From Patescibacteria group bacterium (GTDB lineage Bacteria > Patescibacteriota > JACMRA01): a stretch of DNA of 21,099 nucleotides. This document shows, piece after piece, positions 15,804 through 21,099 of this stretch. The notes under the pieces were generated by a model. That model was not told the origin of the DNA and did no database searches. It was given only the letters and a program-made list of their open reading frames with translations. The number at the start of each line of letters is the position of its first letter. Within the stretch, counting starts at the first letter, position 1. The stretch lies in contig JAOZKL010000008.1 in assembly GCA_029935375.1 (NCBI GenBank), positions 1 through 21,099 on the forward strand. The letters run 5' to 3'. The position numbers and the translations under genes were made by a program.

Positions 15804-16388
15804 ATGGTTAATAAAAAACAAGATTCTAAGGTTGAAAAACTTCTAAAAAAGTGAGAAAGATGGGGGAAAGAATTATTTAATCTAGCCAAAACCTGGGCTA
15901 AAGAGACTCCTCAAAATCTTAGAAATGCCGGCAAGGAACTACAAAACGTTGCAGCTGAACAAAAAGAGAATTTCAGACAACACAAATCAGAGAATTTCCG
16001 AGAAAGAGAAGTACAAATCAAAAAAGAGCTTGAAACAATCAAAGGTATTAAGCTAAACATCTGAAAAGTTATAACTATTATCACAAAACAAGAAGTGAAA
16101 AATGGCAACTGAAACAAACTCAGAGAAGTACTAGGCAAGCACGATCTTTGGTTTTTTATAGAGGAAGATCTCTCAATACAAGAATTCAAAAAAATGGTTC
16201 TTATATTAGAAATATTCTATGATGAAGACACATTGATAGAAAAATTGTGAGTAAGCGCCGATGCCTTGAGATTCATATTGAATGAAACTGCATGATTCAA
16301 CAAAGCAAAAAGCAAGAAACTTGTAGACCTGTACATCGAAACAATACGACAAAAAACAAATGTGGTAATAAGAAAAGCAAGAAATTAG
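15804..16388 (+). CDS. Recoded ORF 3, 194-residue unknown protein
   Basis: 194 codons from ATG to TAG with five in-frame TGAs at codons 17, 87, 103, 149 and 164 (15852, 16062, 16110, 16248, 16293). It uses three TGG and several GGN codons besides TGA. The N-terminal half (1-90) is strongly charged and helical. The C-terminal part, DTLIEKLGVSADALRFILNE (about 142-161) and the following helix, has the spacing of a lambda-repressor-like helix-turn-helix, with the TGA-encoded residue where such motifs have the conserved Gly before the recognition region. This supports TGA = Gly and hints at DNA binding, but the match is by eye. No family is recognised. The terminator lies 18 bases after the stop. 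Confidence 0.78.
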
Positions 16389-16406
16389 GGAATAAAAAAA
16401 TAAAGA

Positions 16407-16432
16407 CATCTACATACAGTAGGTGTTTTTTT
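16407..16432 (+). terminator. Terminator of recoded unit 3
   Basis: Same hairpin as at 15670 (CATCTAC-ATACA-GTAGGTG plus T7). The identity with that copy extends through TTATTGAACAAA, after which the sequences part at about 16443. That point marks the right edge of the repeated unit structure. Confidence 0.85.
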
Positions 16433-16457
16433 ATTGAACAAATTAATTCTAGAAAAT

Positions 16458-16490
16458 TTGACAAGAGTGAAAAAATTTAACAGATATATT
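16458..16490 (+). promoter_or_regulatory. Candidate rmlB promoter
   Basis: TTGACA (16458-16463) with an AT-rich -10 region GATATATT ending at 16490; the spacer depends on which hexamer is used and is longer than ideal for TATATT. Transcription would then start about 16497-16500, which argues for the second ATG (16507) as the rmlB start. Confidence 0.4.
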
Positions 16491-16506
16491 ATATATGATT
16501 TCAAAT

Positions 16507-17454
16507 ATGAAAACAATTTTAGTAACTGGATGCTCTGGTTTTATTGGTTCTAATTTCTTAAATAAGTACGTTGCAAAATATCCAGATATCGAGTGGATAA
16601 ACTTAGACAAAATGACATATGCAGCTAATTCTGAGAATTTGGAAATCAACAATGAATCAAACTATACATTTGTAAAAGGTGACATCTGCGATGAAGAACT
16701 TGTTTCAGGCTTGTTTGAAAAACACAAATTTGACGGAGTTATACACTTTGCTGCAGAGAGTCATGTAGATCTTAGCATAAAAGATCCCGCACTATTTGTA
16801 AAAGTAAATGTACTTGGTACAGAAAACTTACTGAGACAAGCAAATAAATATGGAGTTAAGCGTTTCCACCATGTTTCAACTGATGAAGTCTACGGAGAGC
16901 TAGATGAAACTGGATACTTTACTGAAAATACAAATATACAACCCAACAGCCCCTACTCTGCATCGAAGGCAAGTTCTGACTTAATGGTAAGAGCCTACAT
17001 CGAAACCTTTGGACTAGACGCCACAATTAGCAGGTGTTCTAATAATTATGGACCAAACCAAGATGGAACAAAATTAATCCCAAAATTCATCAATCTTCTA
17101 TTACAAGATAAAAAAGTGCCTCTATATAAAGATGGTAAAAATATACGAGATTGGTTGTATGTAGAGGATCATTGCGATGCAATATGGCAAATATTCACAA
17201 AAGCTAAAAAAGGTGCTGTATACAACATCGGAGGAAATGAGGAGAAAAGTAATATGGAAATTACAAAAACCTTACTAAATGCAACAGGAAGAAATGAAAG
17301 CTATATAGAATTCGTTGCCGATAGGCCAGGCCATGATTTCAGATATGCTATAGATGCTAGTAAAATCAAAAATGATTTGGGATGGGAGCCAAAATACGAC
17401 TTTGAAACTGGAATAGAAAAGACAATAGAATTTTACAAAAATAAAGCTAAATAA
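16507..17454 (+). CDS. rmlB: dTDP-glucose 4,6-dehydratase
   Basis: An extended short-chain dehydrogenase that converts dTDP-glucose to dTDP-4-keto-6-deoxyglucose with bound NAD+. The NAD-binding TGCSGFIGSNF is at the N-terminus, FAAESHVDLSI (about residue 78-88) and STDEVYGEL (about 124-132, catalytic Thr-Asp-Glu) follow, and YSASKASSD (about 151-159) carries the catalytic Tyr-x-x-x-Lys; RCSNNYGPNQ and the C-terminal DRPGHDFRYAIDASK are also typical. I choose ATG 16507, giving MKTILVTG as in homologues; an in-frame ATG at 16495 would add MISN. Length is about 315 residues, as usual. The stop is TAA, and rmlC starts 4 bases later. Confidence 0.96.
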   Translation: MKTILVTGCSGFIGSNFLNKYVAKYPDIEWINLDKMTYAANSENLEINNESNYTFVKGDICDEELVSGLFEKHKFDGVIHFAAESHVDLSIKDPALFVKVNVLGTENLLRQANKYGVKRFHHVSTDEVYGELDETGYFTENTNIQPNSPYSASKASSDLMVRAYIETFGLDATISRCSNNYGPNQDGTKLIPKFINLLLQDKKVPLYKDGKNIRDWLYVEDHCDAIWQIFTKAKKGAVYNIGGNEEKSNMEITKTLLNATGRNESYIEFVADRPGHDFRYAIDASKIKNDLGWEPKYDFETGIEKTIEFYKNKAK

Positions 17455-17458
17455 TTAC

Positions 17459-18007
17459 ATGCCTTTTATAAAAACTAAAATTAAAGACCTGGTAATATTC
17501 GAACCAAAAGTGTTTGGAGATGATCGTGGATATTTCTTTGAGAGCTACAACAAAAAACTGTTTAATGATAACGGTATAGACGCAGATTTTATACAAGATA
17601 ATCAATCGTTTTCTAGTTATGGAACTGTCAGAGGATTGCATTTTCAGAAAGGTGAATTTGCCCAGGCAAAGCTGGTTCGTGCAGTCAAAGGAATTGTTCT
17701 AGATGTAGCTGTGGATCTGCGTAAAGACTCTGAAACATTTGGTCAATACGTTGCAGTGGAGTTATCAGAGGACAACCAACGACAGCTATTTGTGCCACGT
17801 GGATTTGCCCATGGATTTGCAGTGCTTAGCGATACAGCAATTTTTGCATATAAGTGCGACAACCTGTACAACAAAGAATCTGAAGGATCAATTGCATACA
17901 ACGACAAAGATCTCAATATTGACTGGAGGATAAAAGAGGGTGAAGAAATAGTTAGCCAAAAAGATGCCGAGGCCCCAGAGCTGAAAAACATGGATTACAA
18001 ATTCTAA
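17459..18007 (+). CDS. rmlC: dTDP-4-dehydrorhamnose 3,5-epimerase
   Basis: A 182-residue cupin-fold RmlC, third step of dTDP-rhamnose synthesis; it epimerises C3 and C5 of the 4-keto sugar. Family landmarks are FEPKVFGDDRGYFFESYN (about 15-32), NQSFSSYGTVRGLHFQ with the catalytic histidine (about 48-63), the Lys-Arg region QAKLVRAVKG, and FVPRGFAHGFAVLSD (about 111-125). It lies in tight operon spacing between rmlB (4 bp) and rmlD (15 bp). The start is ATG with no Shine-Dalgarno; the stop is TAA. Confidence 0.96.
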   Translation: MPFIKTKIKDLVIFEPKVFGDDRGYFFESYNKKLFNDNGIDADFIQDNQSFSSYGTVRGLHFQKGEFAQAKLVRAVKGIVLDVAVDLRKDSETFGQYVAVELSEDNQRQLFVPRGFAHGFAVLSDTAIFAYKCDNLYNKESEGSIAYNDKDLNIDWRIKEGEEIVSQKDAEAPELKNMDYKF

Positions 18008-18022
18008 TTAAAAAATAATAAT

Positions 18023-18886
18023 ATGCAAATAATAATAGTAACAGGTGCAAATGGACAACTTGGTCAGGAGCTTCAATCATTGGCAAAAGAATATGCAAAT
18101 TACAAATTTGTCTGGACTGACAAGGATGAAATGGATATAACAAACATAGATTCTGTTAAAAATGTCTTTGAAGAAAACAGACCAACGCTCTGTATCAACT
18201 GTGCAGCCTACACAGCAGTTGACAAAGCAGAGGATGATGGCAAAGAACTTTGCAAAAAAATCAATGTAGATGGAGTTAAAAATCTCGCAAAAACCTGTAA
18301 AGAATACAATGCAAAAATGATACATATATCTACTGACTTTGTATTCGACGGTAAAAAGAACACACCATACGCAGAAGATGACACAACAAATCCTATCAGT
18401 GTATACGGTGAAACAAAACGGGAGAGCGAACAAGTTTGTTTACAAGAAAACAAGGAAAGTATAATAATTCGTACATCATGGTTGTATTCTGAATTTGGTG
18501 CAAACTTTGTAAAAACAATGCTAAAGCTAACCAAAGAAAAGCAAAGATTAAATATAATCGCAGACCAGATTGGGACGCCAACATATGCAAGAGACTTGGC
18601 AAAGGCTATATTGGATATAGTAGCAAAGGATTGGAGCGGTAAAAAAGGAATATATCATTATTCCAACGAAGGGACTGCAAGCTGGTACGACTTTACACAA
18701 ACAATAAAAGAATATTCGCAAAATGATTGTGATATAAAACCTATCCCAACAGAGCAATATCCAACACCAGCAGAGCGACCAAAATACAGCGTCATGGACA
18801 AAACAAAAATAAAAGAAACTTTTGATATCTCAATTCCATACTGGAGAGATAGTGTAAAAAAATGTATAGAAAAACTTAATAAATAA
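18023..18886 (+). CDS. rmlD: dTDP-4-dehydrorhamnose reductase
   Basis: A 287-residue RmlD, last step of the pathway; it reduces dTDP-4-keto-L-rhamnose to dTDP-L-rhamnose with NAD(P)H. VTGANGQLGQEL is the nucleotide-binding loop (about 5-16), CINCAAYTAVDKAEDD is at about 57-72, STDFVFDG (about 104-111) and the YGETKRESE catalytic Tyr-x-x-x-Lys (about 133-141) follow, and RTSWLYSEFGANFVKTM is the substrate-side element. The stop TAA is followed one base later by the ATG of the glycosyltransferase gene, so the two are surely cotranscribed. Confidence 0.96.
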   Translation: MQIIIVTGANGQLGQELQSLAKEYANYKFVWTDKDEMDITNIDSVKNVFEENRPTLCINCAAYTAVDKAEDDGKELCKKINVDGVKNLAKTCKEYNAKMIHISTDFVFDGKKNTPYAEDDTTNPISVYGETKRESEQVCLQENKESIIIRTSWLYSEFGANFVKTMLKLTKEKQRLNIIADQIGTPTYARDLAKAILDIVAKDWSGKKGIYHYSNEGTASWYDFTQTIKEYSQNDCDIKPIPTEQYPTPAERPKYSVMDKTKIKETFDISIPYWRDSVKKCIEKLNK

Positions 18887-18887
18887 A

Positions 18888-20096
18888 ATGTTAAAACAAA
18901 AAATAGCTATACTTCATTTTGCCCTTACAAAAGATGTAAAAGGTGGTGGGGAAATCATAAATTTTATGTTGCGTGATCATTACAATGCTGATTTTTTTAC
19001 GATTAGTTATGACCCAAGGGGGTGGAAACAGGAGCTAGCGGGATACGATTCTTTTGTTAGAAAGCTGCATCAAAAACAGTTTAAATATTTTATAAAAGAG
19101 TCAAAAATACCGGTATGGAGAAAATTCAAAAGAATACTTGCATGTAAATTTGTAAAAATTTTTAATAAAGAATTGGTAAATAAATTGAATCAATATGATA
19201 CAGTTATCTTTAGTGATGACATACCATTTTTACCAAGAATTATTAAGAGTCCAAAAAAGATTTTATACAGACACACCAACCCAATATTTCTAAAAAGCCA
19301 GAGAGATCAGTATACAAAAAAAATGAATAATTTCCAGAAAATAATTTACGACATAATTGCAAATCTGGAAACAAGAAGATACAAAAAAGACCTTTTAAAA
19401 TATGACACAATAATTTCCAACTCAAAATATAGCAAAAAGATATTAGAAAATGAACTGAATATAAACTCTGAGGTTGTTTTCCCAGCGGTTGATACAAAAG
19501 GTTATAAATATATATCACAGCAAAATTATTTTATTACACATAGCAGGCTAGAAGAAGCTAAGGGTATAAAAACTATTATAAAAGCATTTTATGATTTACC
19601 AAGCAAAAAATTAATAGTAGCACACACAGGCTCGTTAAAAAACTGGCTGATTGAACAATCAAATGTAACAGATGCAAGTAGTGAAAAGGTAAAAACATTT
19701 GAATCCATTGTAAAAAAACTGTTAAATATGGCAAACGGCAAAAATGTATTATATATAGGATCAGCAAGTAGTAAGCTATTGAATAAGTTGGTTGGTAATT
19801 GTATAGCAGGTATAGTAATAGCCAAAAACGAAGCAGCTGGAATGACACAATGTGAGATGATGGCAGCTGGCAAACCAGTCATTGGTCTGAATGAAGGCGG
19901 AGTTGCAGAAACTGTCATAGATAACAAAACAGGTTTTTTGATAGAAAATCAAAATGAAACTAAACTAATACAATCTATACAAAAAATGTCAAAAGAGATC
20001 GCCCTAAGTATGAAAAACGATTGTGAACAACAAGTAGAACAATTCGGCACAGAACAATTCTTTGAAAAAATGGATCACTTTGTAAAATCAGAATAA
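18888..20096 (+). CDS. GT4-like glycosyltransferase, end of rml operon
   Basis: A 402-residue GT-B glycosyltransferase. The acceptor domain has the glycine-rich GGGEIINFML loop (about 20-29). The donor domain begins about residue 209 with FITHSRLEEAKGIKTIIKAF, a standard GT4 strand-helix, and carries EAAGMTQCEMMAAGKPVIGL with the E-x7-E motif (about 310-329), then GGVAETVIDNKTGFLI. It is placed one base after rmlD, so rhamnose is a plausible donor sugar but not shown. The stop is TAA. Its 3' end overlaps the convergent phosphoesterase gene by 22 bases. Confidence 0.88.
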   Translation: MLKQKIAILHFALTKDVKGGGEIINFMLRDHYNADFFTISYDPRGWKQELAGYDSFVRKLHQKQFKYFIKESKIPVWRKFKRILACKFVKIFNKELVNKLNQYDTVIFSDDIPFLPRIIKSPKKILYRHTNPIFLKSQRDQYTKKMNNFQKIIYDIIANLETRRYKKDLLKYDTIISNSKYSKKILENELNINSEVVFPAVDTKGYKYISQQNYFITHSRLEEAKGIKTIIKAFYDLPSKKLIVAHTGSLKNWLIEQSNVTDASSEKVKTFESIVKKLLNMANGKNVLYIGSASSKLLNKLVGNCIAGIVIAKNEAAGMTQCEMMAAGKPVIGLNEGGVAETVIDNKTGFLIENQNETKLIQSIQKMSKEIALSMKNDCEQQVEQFGTEQFFEKMDHFVKSE

Positions 20097-21022
20097 TCTT
20101 TTACTGGTAAATCTAGCCCACTTGTATTTGGTTTTATATAAGTTTCCTTATAAGCAATTTCCTTATTTTGTGATTGATTATACTTACCAGTTTTCAGTGT
20201 AACTTCAGGAGAAGAATCATCAGAATTGGCAACAGATAGATATGAATAATTACCAAGTTTCATCCAAAGGCCGGAATTAAAATATTTCATCTCGGGATTA
20301 ATATATGGCAAGTGCATGTGCCCTGTAAATAGATATTCATCATTATTATAAAATTCATTCTTGTAATCTAAAAACTTCATATTAGCTTTGTAGTTCTCAT
20401 CGTTTGTCTTATCGGCAAGATAATTAAGAGGAGTGTTGAGCAAGCCAAAACGACCAGACCCCTTCTCCACGCCAGATCCATTGCTTTTCTCATATTGCTT
20501 TACTTGTTCTCTAATATTAGAATATCTCTCTATAAACCAACCCTTCATCCTACCAGAAACACTTGGAAGCTGTAAAATCTTATGGCCATGTGTAAATAAT
20601 AAAGAAGCTTTACCAGACATCAGCTTTAGAGTCTCAACCTGAGCAACTGAAAACTCAGCTGCAAATTTACGGAAAGACTCTTCCTCTTTTTGGTTTTTAA
20701 AAACTTCATGATTCCCAAATACATAGTAAGTTGTTTTTTCTTTCAAGATTTCTGACAACTCAGCCCATTTTGAGTTTCTTATTTGCTCTGTACTTGTGTT
20801 ATGAGTGTTAAATATATCACCGTTCAACACAACCTCATCATGATTTGCAATCGCACCCTTCAACCTGCCTAGTTTTTTTCTAGTAGCTTCAGTCTCATTC
20901 ATTTTCCCTCCCCTAGTACCAATATGGAGATCGCTTACTACTAGAATCTTCCCGTTTTTGACCACATCCGCCTTGTGATCAATTTCTAACCTGTCCTCTC
21001 CTACAACACGAAGTCCTAACAT
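20075..21022 (-). CDS. Calcineurin-like metallophosphoesterase
   Basis: A metallophosphoesterase with all the metal-ligand motifs in order: SDLHIGT, NGDIFN, FGNHEVF, THGHKI and FTGHMHLPY. Such enzymes hydrolyse phosphomonoesters or diesters with a two-metal centre; the substrate cannot be told (LpxH-like hydrolases and DNA-repair nucleases share the fold). I start at ATG 21020-21022 (MLGLRVVGEDRLEIDHK), giving 315 residues. The frame is open 19 codons further to 21079, but a good promoter lies inside that extension. This is the only one of 17 ordinary genes here that ends in TGA. If that TGA were sense, the frame would run about 160 codons antisense through the glycosyltransferase, so TGA is very likely a real stop. 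Confidence 0.9.
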   Translation of the reverse strand: MLGLRVVGEDRLEIDHKADVVKNGKILVVSDLHIGTRGGKMNETEATRKKLGRLKGAIANHDEVVLNGDIFNTHNTSTEQIRNSKWAELSEILKEKTTYYVFGNHEVFKNQKEEESFRKFAAEFSVAQVETLKLMSGKASLLFTHGHKILQLPSVSGRMKGWFIERYSNIREQVKQYEKSNGSGVEKGSGRFGLLNTPLNYLADKTNDENYKANMKFLDYKNEFYNNDEYLFTGHMHLPYINPEMKYFNSGLWMKLGNYSYLSVANSDDSSPEVTLKTGKYNQSQNKEIAYKETYIKPNTSGLDLPVKDYSDFTK

Positions 21023-21046
21023 GAAACTATTATATTTACAGTTAAT

Positions 21047-21075
21047 AGTGTAGCACATAAACCAGGAACTTGCAA
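21047..21075 (-). promoter_or_regulatory. Metallophosphoesterase promoter
   Basis: On the minus strand TTGCAA (21070-21075), 17 bases ending in TGC, TACACT (21047-21052). It has the same layout as the promoters of the PUR gene and recoded units 2 and 3. It would start transcription about 20 bases before ATG 21022, which decides the start codon. Confidence 0.65.
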
Positions 21076-21099
21076 ACACACTCTTGCCTTATTAGCTAA

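Noticed and set aside
14822..16388. TGA as selenocysteine, or TGA as Trp
   Set aside because: Eleven sites spread over three small proteins, including a membrane segment, do not fit selenocysteine. Trp is possible but would give eight Trp in 194 residues of ORF 3 and put Trp at an HTH glycine position; Gly is simpler. Trp is not formally excluded.
14822..16388. Three degraded pseudogenes with nonsense mutations
   Set aside because: All interrupting stops are TGA; none is TAA or TAG in an AT-rich sequence over 422 codons. Random decay would give TAA most often.
13890..18886. CRISPR array or tRNA in the intergenic space
   Set aside because: The repeats there are three terminator/promoter blocks 600-740 bp apart, not short evenly spaced repeats, and no cloverleaf was found.
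20099..20112. CTTTTACTGGTAAA, matching the centre of the palindromic element
   Set aside because: Only 14 bases, lies inside the phosphoesterase coding sequence, and the flanks do not match the element; probably chance in AT-rich DNA.

Overview
The window looks like a chromosomal stretch of an AT-rich, compactly organised bacterium. Candidate Phyla Radiation (Patescibacteria) is my best guess, perhaps near the Gracilibacteria/Peregrinibacteria side. This rests on low G+C, short intergenic spaces, near-absence of Shine-Dalgarno sequences before about twenty start codons, a short PUR-family protein, phage-fibre-like proteins outside any phage, and three genes that need UGA as a sense codon. Placement is inference; no rRNA or ribosomal protein gene is present. 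I see no tRNA, rRNA or CRISPR.

Layout. 1-123: edge of a palindromic repeat. 127-4528: glutamate dehydrogenase, a Yip1-like membrane protein, a UvrC-type nuclease lacking its C-terminal half, a small lipoprotein, a flavodoxin-like oxidoreductase and a PUR-family protein. 4655-8008: a UvrD-type helicase fused to a PD-(D/E)XK nuclease. 8131-8290: second palindromic repeat. 8318-11428 (minus): two fibre proteins built from YadA-head-like and tail-fibre-like modules. 11535-13684: two divergent glycosyltransferases. 13669-13830: third palindromic repeat. 13890-18886: dTDP-L-rhamnose genes rmlA, then rmlB-rmlC-rmlD, then a third glycosyltransferase to 20096. 20075-21022 (minus): metallophosphoesterase.

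The most striking region is 14740-16442, lying between rmlA and rmlB. It holds three consecutive units, each made of a sigma70-type promoter, a conserved leader, one ORF and a conserved terminator hairpin (about 7 bp) with a T7 tract. Each ORF is open over 71, 157 and 194 codons only if TGA is sense: there are 3, 3 and 5 in-frame TGAs, and the ORFs end in TAA, TAA and TAG. Glycine (as in Absconditabacteria/Gracilibacteria, translation table 25) is the most natural reading. The 17 surrounding genes contain no in-frame TGA, and one ends at TGA. The island is therefore either an import from a UGA-recoded genome or mobile element, or a sign that this lineage is itself in a code transition.

The conserved genes form a plausible surface-polysaccharide locus: RmlA-D make dTDP-rhamnose, the three glycosyltransferases build glycan, and the fibre proteins could be surface or tail-like adhesins. 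A roughly 160-bp dispersed element occurs three times at gene 3' ends. It is one imperfect palindrome with TA-flanked terminal inverted repeats, like a Tc1/mariner-type MITE.
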